Assembly (NCBI GenBank): GCA_030372985.1
Contig: JAUCQB010000120.1
Location: 181,319-245,318, forward strand
Length of the DNA: 64,000 bases
Reading direction: 5' to 3'
Source: Phycisphaerae bacterium
GTDB taxonomy: Bacteria > Planctomycetota > Phycisphaerae > UBA1845 > PWPN01
Shown: piece by piece, positions 8,682 to 15,488 of the stretch
How positions within the stretch are numbered: position 1 is the first letter of the stretch
How the letters are laid out: each line of letters starts with the position of its first letter
Program-made: the position numbers and the translations under genes
Notes under the pieces: generated by a model
The model's input: only the letters and a program-made list of their open reading frames with translations
What the model was told of the DNA's origin: nothing
The model's database searches: none

Positions 8682-8850
8682 GAAGGCCTCACGCTCGAAA
8701 GGGTTGCCCCGGGTACGGATCACGGCCGGCGACCAGGACCAGCAGATTGACGCCGAGGTACAGGGGGATCAACAGCGGACCCCACGGCTCACATTGGCGG
8801 ACATGCACGCGTTCATGCACCCGGGTCCTGGAGCATGGATTGATTTTGCG
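8682..8850 (-). pseudogene. Remnant of a short conserved protein (HERVHVRQ...NPFEREA family)
   Basis: Read on the minus strand, the segment encodes TRVHERVHVRQCEPWGPL, then LIPLYLGVN and GRDPYPG. After a one-base frame shift near 8708 it continues NPFEREAFRQQAAD. From memory this order (HERVHVRQ, WGPLF-PxYL, GRDPYRxNPFEREA) is the C-terminal half of a family of small membrane-associated proteins of unknown function. The N-terminal half is not recognisable and no start codon fits, so this is probably a decayed gene. The frameshift could also be a sequencing error. Confidence 0.5.
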
Positions 8851-8937
8851 GTCGTTGCCGCCAGAATATGCTCCGTGAGGCTCGTTTTGCGAGCGAGAAC
8901 AGGACGAAATTCAGCTTATACATGAAAGGATCATCTC

Positions 8938-9360
8938 ATGAGAAGACCGTTGGCACTTGGCATGTTCATCGCGTTGGCGTTCTGGGCCGGTTGTTCGCAG
9001 ACGGAGCAAAAGGCCTGTGTTCGGGGCGAGTGTCCCAATTGCATCTGCGCCAAGCCGGTGCTTCGACACGTCGTCTTGTTCAAATTCAAGGATGGCACCA
9101 CACCTGAGCAGGTCAAGAGAATCGAGCAGGCCTTCGCCGAGTTGCCCGGCAAGATCAAGGAGATTGCCCGTTTCGAATGGGGCACGGACGTGAGCCCCGA
9201 GGGCAAGGCTCAGGGCTTGACTCATTGCTTTCTGCTGACCTTCCGTACCGAGGCCGATCGCGACGCCTACCTGCCGCACCCGGCCCACAAGGAGTTCGGC
9301 TCTATCGTCGGCCCGCATCTCGACAAGGTCTGTGTGGTCGATTACTGGACGAGGCGCTGA
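8938..9360 (+). CDS. Dabb-domain lipoprotein
   Basis: 140-residue protein with an N-terminal signal and a lipobox-like end (LAFWAGC, Cys about residue 19), so it is probably anchored to a membrane. From residue 41 it has a stress-responsive alpha/beta-barrel (Dabb) domain: LRHVVLFKFKDGTTPEQV, then the LPGKI segment and the closing H-KEF pattern AHKEFGSIVGPHLDKV. Dabb domains form dimeric ferredoxin-like barrels with varied roles; no substrate can be inferred. AAAGGA lies about 8 nt before the ATG. It is a single gene, divergent from the nuo operon. Confidence 0.85.
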   Translation: MRRPLALGMFIALAFWAGCSQTEQKACVRGECPNCICAKPVLRHVVLFKFKDGTTPEQVKRIEQAFAELPGKIKEIARFEWGTDVSPEGKAQGLTHCFLLTFRTEADRDAYLPHPAHKEFGSIVGPHLDKVCVVDYWTRR

Positions 9361-9377
9361 GGCTATCGCCTCATCGA

Positions 9378-9877
9378 GGGGGCTGGAGACTGGGGGCGGG
9401 GGCCCGGAGCCTGGTTCGGTGTCTTGGTTTCCGGCGTGAGACCACGCGGCGAGATGAGCGGAGGTGTGTTCGTGGGCCTCATCAAGAGCTATCGGGATCT
9501 GGAGGTGTGGCAGTTGGCCATGAATGCGGCTCGCGATGTCTACCTTCTGACTCGGGAACTACCCAGGTCAGAGGCTTTTGGCCTGGTTTCCCAGATGCGT
9601 CGAGCGGCGGTATCCATCCCGAGCAACATAGCGGAAGGGCATGCAAGAACGACCGCGCATTTTTTGCAGTTTCTTTCTGTTGCCCTCGGTTCCATGGCCG
9701 AATTGGAGACCCAGCTGATGCTGACTGCCGATCTGTACCCGAAACCGCGCCAGCAAGCAGAACAGATTTGCGGAAGACTCGCGATGATGGGCCGCAAGAC
9801 GCGATCACTCATGCATTCCCCTGGACGCCGCGCCTGATAGGGGTTTTGCCAGCCCCGAGACCCCAGTCCCCAGCCCC
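9378..9877. repeat. Inverted G-rich repeats flanking the four-helix-bundle gene
   Basis: GGGGCTGGAGACTGGGGGC (starting near 9379) recurs in inverted orientation at 9859-9877, where the complement reads GGGGCTGGGGACTGGGGTC. The two arms bracket the small gene at 9472-9837. The match is 17 of 19 positions. Confidence 0.55.
9472..9837 (+). CDS. Four-helix-bundle protein (S23/IVP family)
   Basis: 121-residue protein of the family known from intervening sequences in bacterial 23S rRNA genes and from scattered chromosomal loci. Signature segments are SYRDLEVWQLAMNAARDVYL, FGLVSQMRRAAVSIPSNIAEG and FLSVALGSMAELETQL. The likely start is the GTG at 9472, because a strong GGAGGTG lies 5 nt upstream at 9460-9466; the ATGs at 9424 and 9454 have no such site. 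Function is unknown; the fold suggests a homo-oligomer that may bind RNA. The 3' end overlaps the end of convergent uxaE by 33 nt. Confidence 0.85.
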   Translation: MGLIKSYRDLEVWQLAMNAARDVYLLTRELPRSEAFGLVSQMRRAAVSIPSNIAEGHARTTAHFLQFLSVALGSMAELETQLMLTADLYPKPRQQAEQICGRLAMMGRKTRSLMHSPGRRA

Positions 9878-11433
9878 TGGCTGGCAAATGGCTCCACATG
9901 TTTTCGCATGTGCGCCGCCAGGACCGCATAGTGCTCCTCTTCGTGATCGATCAGCGTCTCGCAAAGCTCCCGGCGGAAACGGTGGCTGCCGTCCGGGTTG
10001 GCGGCGGTCAGCACCGATCCGTAAGTGACATGGAGCAGTTGCCGCCCGTCGTTGCAGTCGAGAACGGTCTCCAGTTGGCCGTCAGACAGCTCCTGCGATC
10101 GAGGGACTGTCTCGATTCTGGCCGAAATGTGGTAGGTGGCCTTGTCGGCGTCGAAACGCTCGAAAGCGAAGTCCAGGATCCGCCGGAAGAGGTTGGGATT
10201 CACTCCAGCGACGACCCGAAGAGCTTCAAGGTAGCTGGTACCGGCCGTCTTGAGGTGAATCAGACCCTCAGAAAGCCTCGCGGCGATCGGATACACCGAG
10301 AACTTGTCGCTTCCGGAGTGCAGGCTGAGCTTATACGGGCCAAGTGTCCGGGCGATCGCCACATGCCTGGCATAGGAGTGCTCGAAGACCTTCAAGTCGC
10401 CTTTGTAGTCGATGCCCTTCTCGAACGCCCCGATGAACCTGGGTGCCAGGCTGACCCACTGGACGCCAAGCCGCTTGAGTTCGGCGGCGACCAGGTAGTG
10501 CTCGGTATCTGACGTGGGGGTGTCGGTTTCGTCGACGGATACTTCGAGCTCGAAGCCGTCGGCGCCGCGCTTCGTCGCCAGATGCCGATACATCGCGGCG
10601 GTGTGAGCGATGGCACGGCCATACTTGACGACCGCCCGCAACAAGGCCTCGTCGGTGAAGCGGACTTCACCCCCGCCGGCCAGGGGAAATCGCCGGTCGA
10701 GGTATCGGTTTCGCAGCTCTTCTGGGTTGGTCTCCAGGTTGGTCCAGGGGAGGGCTTGCGCGGCCGTCGATGCCGCTGCGGCCGTCATCGTGTCGGCTTC
10801 GCCGCAAACATGGTCGCCGGGGTCGACGGTGAACATGGTGAAGCCTGCGGCCGCGGTCGCGTCAATATCGGCGGTGGTCTTCAGATGATCCGCATCACTG
10901 CCGAAACCCTGTTTCCATCCCGCCTGCAAGACCCCCCAGACCGCGTCGTCCATGACCTGCCGCGGCGTTCGTTGCGTGCGGGTCATCTCGCGAACCGACT
11001 GTTGTGCCAGGAAGGGCACGCACCCGGAGTCTCGCACGGCAAGGATATGTCCGGGTGTCGCCAGGCCCAACCGGTCACCAAGACCGACGGATGTTGCCAG
11101 GCCGCACAACCGTGGCGAAGTCCAGGGCACCGCCTTTCGCAGCACGGCCGCCGCATCGGGGCCGGTTGAGACAGCCGCGATCTGCACGTCCCCGACGGCC
11201 TGTTGGCGATTGGGCGTCAGCGAACTGAATGGGCCGAAATCGCCTTGCCTGCAAGCCAGCAGCAATTGACGCGAGCGTCCGTCTTTGCCCAGGGCCAGCA
11301 CAAGGGCTTGGGTCGACGCTACTGACGCCGGGTACGTCGCAAAGCCGCAGATCCGTCTGAATTCACGTGCGGCCTGCTCCTGAAGGGCGGGGCAAAGGGG
11401 GACGCCGTCCAGCAGCCGGTTGATTGCGTCCAT
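9805..11433 (-). CDS. uxaE: Tagaturonate/fructuronate epimerase
   Basis: Interconverts D-tagaturonate and D-fructuronate in hexuronate (galacturonate/pectin) breakdown. The 542-residue protein matches the UxaE family along its length: FGDRLG-type SVGLGDRLGLATPGH, FLAQQSVREMTRTQRT, GFGSDADHLKT, GFTMFTVDPGDH, ELEVSVDETDTPTSDTEHYL, LSLHSGSDKFSVYP and VKTAGTSYLEAL-like LKTAGTSYLEALRVVAGVNP. The Asp/His-rich motifs are likely metal and substrate ligands. The ATG at 11433 has AGAGGA 5 nt upstream. The last 25 or so residues run into the G-rich repeat at 9859-9877, so the C-terminus is probably repeat-derived. It follows rsfS by 22 nt; no other uronate gene is nearby. Confidence 0.88.
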   Translation of the reverse strand: MDAINRLLDGVPLCPALQEQAAREFRRICGFATYPASVASTQALVLALGKDGRSRQLLLACRQGDFGPFSSLTPNRQQAVGDVQIAAVSTGPDAAAVLRKAVPWTSPRLCGLATSVGLGDRLGLATPGHILAVRDSGCVPFLAQQSVREMTRTQRTPRQVMDDAVWGVLQAGWKQGFGSDADHLKTTADIDATAAAGFTMFTVDPGDHVCGEADTMTAAAASTAAQALPWTNLETNPEELRNRYLDRRFPLAGGGEVRFTDEALLRAVVKYGRAIAHTAAMYRHLATKRGADGFELEVSVDETDTPTSDTEHYLVAAELKRLGVQWVSLAPRFIGAFEKGIDYKGDLKVFEHSYARHVAIARTLGPYKLSLHSGSDKFSVYPIAARLSEGLIHLKTAGTSYLEALRVVAGVNPNLFRRILDFAFERFDADKATYHISARIETVPRSQELSDGQLETVLDCNDGRQLLHVTYGSVLTAANPDGSHRFRRELCETLIDHEEEHYAVLAAHMRKHVEPFASQGLGTGVSGLAKPLSGAASRGMHE

Positions 11434-11455
11434 TGAGTCCTCTGGGCAGCAGGCT

Positions 11456-11833
11456 CTATCTCCAGTCCACGCGCGGGGCGTCGCCCCAAAGGAGTTCGAG
11501 ATCGTAGTACTTGCGTTTCTCGGCGTCGAACAGATGAATGACGACATCCACGTAGTCGGCCAGCAGCCAGGTGGCCGTCTCGTAGCCGCTGACACCGAAG
11601 GGCTTTTCGCCGATCGTCCGAGCATATTCCTCAATGTCGTCGCAGGTCGCCCGCATCTGGCGGTCTGAAGTGCCCGTGCCGATGACAAAGAAATCCGCCA
11701 CCGATGACAGGCCTCGCAGGTCGAGAATGACAAGGTCTTCGGCGTGGTTGTCCGCGGCGATCCGGGCTGCCTGCCGTGCGAAGGCCAAGGCCTCGTTCTT
11801 GGGCTTTCCTGTTTTTGTCCTAGCCTCACTCAT
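11456..11833 (-). CDS. rsfS: Ribosome silencing factor
   Basis: RsfS/Iojap/YbeB-type protein that binds ribosomal protein L14 and blocks subunit joining in poor conditions. It is 125 residues with the family hallmarks ALAFARQAARIAADNHAEDL, ILDLRGLSSVADFFVIGTG, SDRQMRATCDDIEE and DVVIHLFDAEKRKYYDLELL followed by WGDAP. The start at 11833 matches the family N-terminus; the open frame extends upstream without homology. Its usual partners nadD and proA are absent; instead it precedes uxaE by 22 nt. Confidence 0.93.
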   Translation of the reverse strand: MSEARTKTGKPKNEALAFARQAARIAADNHAEDLVILDLRGLSSVADFFVIGTGTSDRQMRATCDDIEEYARTIGEKPFGVSGYETATWLLADYVDVVIHLFDAEKRKYYDLELLWGDAPRVDWR

Positions 11834-11963
11834 CTTGCCAGACCATGTTCCCCGATAGCCGGTAAAAAGCAAGGCGGTCTGTCCGTCAACAACTCGGGCA
11901 GACCACCGCAATTCGCGTCGTGAGAAACACCCCGGCGTCCGGGTATGTCGAAAAGACAGAGAC

Positions 11964-12569
11964 CTACAGGCCACCCAGCAGTTCGCACAACTGCTTGCCC
12001 AGCGACGAACTGATCCGAGCCAGGGCCCAGATACTGGCCGCATTCTTGCCCAACTCCACCTGCGAAAGCTGTGAGGTGGTCAGTTCGGCCCGCTCGGAAA
12101 GCTGCCGAAGCGTCAGACTCTGCTTCAGCCGCTCCTGCCGAATGCGCTGGCCGATGAGCCGGTTCAGTTCCTGTTCATTGGTGTAAACCAGGCCCATCTC
12201 CTGTGCGATCCGCTCGATGGCCTGGAGCAACTCTTCCTCCTTGAAGGGCTTGCACAGATAGTCGCGGCTGCCGAGACGCATGGTCTCGGCCGCCGTTTGA
12301 ATGTCCGGGTAGGCGGTCATTACGATGGGTGCAATGCGGGGATCTTCCGCCTTGATTTTCTCAACCATTTCTAGGCCGTTGAGGTCCGGCATCTTGATGT
12401 CGATGATCGCCATGTCGAACGGCGCCTTCCGAACGGCCTGCAGGGCCTGCCTCGGTTGCGAGTAGGACTGCACGTGGTATCCATGATCTTTCAGGCTTGT
12501 GCTGATCATCTTGCAGACCTGCGGGTCGTCATCCACCACAAGGATTTTGATGTGATGTCTTACAGCCAT
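11964..12569 (-). CDS. Response regulator with receiver and XRE-type HTH domains
   Basis: 201-residue protein. Residues 7-120 form a CheY-like receiver with the acidic triad D13-D15, phospho-acceptor D57 (DIKMPDLNG), T85 and K107 (CKPF). Residues 142-198 form a Cro/CI (XRE) helix-turn-helix, RIRQERLKQSLTLRQLSERA with TTSQLSQVELGKNAASIWAL, in place of the usual OmpR, NarL or Fis domain. The expected role is phosphorylation-controlled transcription regulation. No histidine kinase is adjacent, so it is an orphan. Start 12569 puts GAAGGTG about 9 nt upstream. Confidence 0.85.
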   Translation of the reverse strand: MAVRHHIKILVVDDDPQVCKMISTSLKDHGYHVQSYSQPRQALQAVRKAPFDMAIIDIKMPDLNGLEMVEKIKAEDPRIAPIVMTAYPDIQTAAETMRLGSRDYLCKPFKEEELLQAIERIAQEMGLVYTNEQELNRLIGQRIRQERLKQSLTLRQLSERAELTTSQLSQVELGKNAASIWALARISSSLGKQLCELLGGL

Positions 12570-12620
12570 GATTAGAAGCACCTTCAATAGGACTTGACTC
12601 TGGTTGAACTCCTGATTCAA

Positions 12621-13272
12621 CTTCCTTCATCTCATTGTAGCCAAATCAAGTTTTCACGCTAGTGGGCGCGTGAGCAAAACAGATCATTCTCGTATGGTAG
12701 TGGACAACGGTCGAAAAACGGTTTTCACAGGTCGTAGATCGCTTTAAGTCTATTGTGTGTAGCGCTTTGTGAATTACTTTGTGAAAGGCACGTTTGGGCA
12801 TCAGTTCACTCGAGGATTGGTAAGTTACCGAGATTCCACTAATTCGGGTTTTTACCCCGCCCACAGTTTGTCCACTAAGCGAACATCGTGCAGCACAGCG
12901 GGTAGTTGCGAACCTTGGGGCTTCAAGCAGTGCTTTTGCGGCTGGGAGCACCGGCGGCGCACGCGGTGGTGCTGTGTTGGCTTGCGGACGTGAGCGATTG
13001 CTGAACCGCGCGCATTATTGGAGGCATTGCTGGTGTTTTCTGGGGGGCACTTCGCCACCGGAAAAGCCTGGAGATGCGGCTTGGGCTGAGTCGCAGGCGC
13101 GGAAGCGGCGGCGATTGCTGCCCCGAGGCCGGCGCTACGCGCCATGGGCCCGTTGACGGAGTGGAAATTACTGGCAAACGTGCTAGGATGTCGAACGCTT
13201 GAGCTTTGTCGGCATACCGACGAGGCCCTGTTCGGGGTGCGTTAGTCTGAGTCTGGTACAGGAGGTCGCGTC
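12621..13272. other. 652-nt intergenic region, partly AT-rich
   Basis: Divergent region between the receiver-XRE regulator and the NagB-like gene. Its first 200 nt (12640-12850) are clearly richer in A+T than the neighbourhood; the rest is GC-rich and no reading frame shows coding character. AGGAGG lies just before the NagB-like start. No convincing promoter pair was found. Confidence 0.4.
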
Positions 13273-14202
13273 ATGGCTCGGAAAATGAGTTCGATTGCCC
13301 CTGGGTGGTGGGATTACACAACGCTGCCGGAAGAATTGCTTGAAGAGGTGGCCCGACTGACAGTCGACGATGTCGTCAAGTTGTCGCGAGACGGCTTCCG
13401 TGTCGTGATGTACGACACGCTGGAGGAGTTTTATCTGGCAGAGGCCCTGGAGTACATCGAGGCCTGGCGGCAGGCGACGCCGGATGAGCCGGTGGGCATC
13501 TGTGGCCCCATCGGACCGACGGAACAGCTCCCGTTGGTGGCCCGGCTGGTCAATGCCCTTGATGTAAATCTCAAGCACGCCCATTTCTGGGGCATGGATG
13601 AATGGTACAAGGACGGTCGAGAGGTGCCGGAAACGCACCCGCTGTCCTTTGCCAGGGCCGACCGGGAGCTGTGCTTCAACCGCATTCGTCCCGACCTGCG
13701 CATGCCTGAGTCGAACATCCATTTCCCCAAGGCCGATCCGACGACCTATATCAAGAGCTGGGAGAAGGCGCGTTGCGCGGTCATGCAGGGGGGCCAGGGT
13801 GAGATCAAGCACTGGGCGTTCAATGATTCACCCAAACGCGAGGCGCCGTACCTCGACGAACCGCCGCCGGCCGCGGTCTACCGCAAGCTTGCAACCCGTG
13901 TGGTGGATCTGCACCCCGCGACGCTCATGCAGAACGCCCGGACCTCCGGCGGCGGCAATGTGGCGGGCATTCCGACTCAGGCCATCAGTGTCGGACCGGT
14001 TGAGACGTGGAAGGCCGGCCGTGTGTCGATTTGGCAGGCAGGGACGCACGACAACCCCTTCGGACAGCGCCTGACGGCCTTTATGATCTCGAAGGAAATC
14101 GCCGACAGCTCGGTTCCGATGTCCCTTCTGGCCCAGCATCCGAACGTGCAGTTCAACTACTATCGCAAGGGCCTCGGAACCTGTGAGGCGGAGATGCATT
14201 GA
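13273..14202 (+). CDS. NagB-like sugar-phosphate isomerase/deaminase
   Basis: 309-residue protein of the glucosamine-6-phosphate isomerase/6-phosphogluconolactonase superfamily. It has [17 protein letters not shown] (phosphate-binding region), FWGMDEWY, equivalent to the NagB MDEY motif, [19 protein letters not shown], and a late [14 protein letters not shown] [20 protein letters not shown]. The probable reaction is aldose/ketose or amino-sugar phosphate isomerisation, but the protein is longer than typical NagB (about 260), so the substrate is uncertain. AGGAGGT lies 7 nt before the first ATG. A 185-bp dispersed repeat begins 15 nt after the stop. Confidence 0.8.
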   Translation: MARKMSSIAPGWWDYTTLPEELLEEVARLTVDDVVKLSRDGFRVVMYDTLEEFYLAEALEYIEAWRQATPDEPVGICGPIGPTEQLPLVARLVNALDVNLKHAHFWGMDEWYKDGREVPETHPLSFARADRELCFNRIRPDLRMPESNIHFPKADPTTYIKSWEKARCAVMQGGQGEIKHWAFNDSPKREAPYLDEPPPAAVYRKLATRVVDLHPATLMQNARTSGGGNVAGIPTQAISVGPVETWKAGRVSIWQAGTHDNPFGQRLTAFMISKEIADSSVPMSLLAQHPNVQFNYYRKGLGTCEAEMH

Positions 14203-14216
14203 CCCCAGCGTTGCAG

Positions 14217-14401
14217 ACGGCAACGCCGGGGAATGCAGAATTGTGAATGGAGAATTGAGAATGGAGAGTTGAGAATGGGCCGTGTTCTGCCGTCGCCCAT
14301 GAGCTTCATCACCGGTGGACTCCGGAAACAGCGGTGATTCGGCGCAAAACGCTCGATCCGCACATGCTTCTCTGCACGCTTGCGGGGATTCTCATGCAAC
14401 T
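14217..14401. repeat. 185-bp dispersed repeat, copy 1
   Basis: Matches 32647-32831 in inverted orientation at roughly 85-90 percent identity by eye. One end carries ACGGCAACGCCGGGGAATGC, then a stuttering tract (GAATGGAGAATTGAGAATGG) and an unrelated end with TTCTCTGCACGC. A short frame on the minus strand is also conserved between copies (HVRI...PNHRCFRS...GDG-TRPILNSPFSILHSQF). Confidence 0.8.
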
Positions 14402-14554
14402 GAGGGGTTCAGTCCGGCCGAACGGCGGCTGAAGGGCGGGTTGAACTGACTGGCCGCAGGCATTCGGGAACAGTCGGCGCCTCCGAGAGATGCGGAAACC
14501 CGTCGCCCGTGCGACTGCATGCGGTATTCAGTGATACCACATTCCAGATTCATG

Positions 14555-14586
14555 AAGAAACCTTCCAGCATTGGGCTGGTTTCTTT
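14555..14586 (+). terminator. Terminator-like hairpin
   Basis: AAGAAA and CCAGC (separated by a CCTT bulge) pair with GCTGG and TTTCTT across ATTGG, followed by TTTC. The bulge weakens it. It could end transcription from the NagB-like gene about 350 nt upstream. Confidence 0.35.
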
Positions 14587-14637
14587 TCAGTAGTCGGCAC
14601 ACAAATCGTCCAGAGCCCAACAACACGCGAAAAGGAC

Positions 14638-14674
14638 TTGACAGCCGATGATTCTTAATGTATCGTGCATACAT
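14638..14674 (+). promoter_or_regulatory. Promoter with overlapping inverted repeat
   Basis: A perfect -35 TTGACA (14638-14643) is followed after 17 nt by TATCGT (14661-14666). The -10 lies inside the inverted repeat ATGTAT-CGTGC-ATACAT (14658-14674), an operator-like arrangement. The first candidate gene downstream starts at 14873. Confidence 0.45.
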
Positions 14675-14780
14675 CTGCAGCTTGGAGCAGGAGACGACAG
14701 GAGAACTGAGCGAGAAGAAAACGACGTCAGGGTGATGTGTCAGATGATTCATCCTAGAACCTTTTCCTCGTCGAGGATAC

Positions 14781-14802
14781 CGGGCGTCCGCACGGACGCC
14801 CG
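14781..14802 (+). promoter_or_regulatory. Perfect hairpin in the leader
   Basis: CGGGCGTCCG pairs with CGGACGCCCG across two bases, making a very stable hairpin midway between the promoter at 14638 and the small ORF at 14873. There is no T-tract after it. It may be an attenuator-like element or simply another REP-type palindrome. Confidence 0.4.
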
Positions 14803-14872
14803 CGAAAGTCGGCCGCGACGAGCAAGACACACTGAGCGATCAGCCAAGGAGACGGCGCGTGCAGGAGAAACG

Positions 14873-15061
14873 ATGATTAAGAAACCTGCGCAAAACGAAC
14901 CTGTCCCGTTGTCCGTGTCGTTTTCCGTGTCGTCGCCAACAGATCATTCCATCGCCGTTCCTCTTTTTCAAGGGGCACTGGCCGCGAATTCCCTTACAAT
15001 CGTTACCTTCGGAGTCGCCGTCAAGCTCACTCTGTCGCGACCCTTTGGGGAAGACCCGTGA
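14873..15061 (+). CDS. Possible 62-residue protein of unknown function
   Basis: Short frame that starts with ATG behind an AGGAGA ribosome-binding site 6 nt upstream and lies downstream of the promoter and hairpin described above. The product begins MIKKPAQNEPVPLS and is rich in Ser, Val and Pro, with no recognised domain, signal or membrane helix. Support comes only from the expression signals. Codon use is not strongly biased, so it may be spurious. Confidence 0.3.
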   Translation: MIKKPAQNEPVPLSVSFSVSSPTDHSIAVPLFQGALAANSLTIVTFGVAVKLTLSRPFGEDP

Positions 15062-15155
15062 TAGCGTCGGCGTCAGCGTCGCAGTCCTCGGCGTCAGTGG
15101 CAGACGCAAGGCGTGGACAGGCTGCTTCAGCGGTCTTCCCCGAAGGGCAAATAGG

Positions 15156-15352
15156 CCAGCCGTTTGACGGCTGGTTCGCGGTTGAGCACTCGTTCTTCTC
15201 TCGCAGTCTCCTCACATTGAGCCCGTTTCAACGGGCTTCCCTGGACAACGTAAGCCCGTTGAAACGGGCTGGAATCACGGAAAGGAAGGATGACCGTGTG
15301 CGATGACCAACCGGCCGTACAACGGCCGGCCTATCAGCCCGCCTTTGGCGGG
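15156..15352. repeat. Cluster of five short palindromes
   Basis: Within 200 nt there are CCAGCCGT-TTG-ACGGCTGG (15156-15174), AGCCCGTT-TC-AACGGGCT (15220-15237), AGCCCGTT-GA-AACGGGCT (15253-15270), CCGGCCGT-ACA-ACGGCCGG (15311-15329) and CCCGCC-TTT-GGCGGG (15338-15352). All share a CCCGTT...AACGGG-like design with a 2-3-nt loop. They end about 130 nt before the FAD oxidoreductase. Confidence 0.75.
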
Positions 15353-15488
15353 GAAACTCCCTGAAGGGGGTTGATTACTTGCCCTGGTCAGTCCGGCACA
15401 ATCCGCCGATTCTGTTATGGTCCCCCTTTCCGGACTGTTCGAAGGCAAGTGTTTTCGGCGATAATGCCCGGCCGACGAGGTGACTGCA

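Larger units (their letters stand above)
14402..15488. other. 1.1-kb repeat-rich gap
   Basis: Between the 185-bp repeat and the FAD oxidoreductase there is no large gene. The gap holds a terminator-like hairpin (14555), a promoter with an inverted repeat (14638), a leader hairpin (14781), a small ORF with a good ribosome-binding site (14873) and five short palindromes (15156-15352). Confidence 0.5.

Noticed and set aside
11434..11829. Upstream extension of the uxaE frame
   Set aside because: It lies antisense-frame within rsfS; ATG 11433 with AGAGGA and the family N-terminus mark the real start.
12769..12993. Plus-strand 74-codon frame in the AT-rich gap
   Set aside because: No ribosome-binding site, unusual Cys/Trp-rich composition and no recognisable pattern.
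13152..13190. TTGACG with TAGGAT as the promoter of the NagB-like gene
   Set aside because: The two elements are 25 nt apart, too far for a sigma70 promoter.
14160..14399. Small protein encoded by the 185-bp repeat
   Set aside because: The frame is partly conserved between copies, but its best-conserved part is the stuttering tract. It lacks a ribosome-binding site; kept as a repeat property, not a gene.
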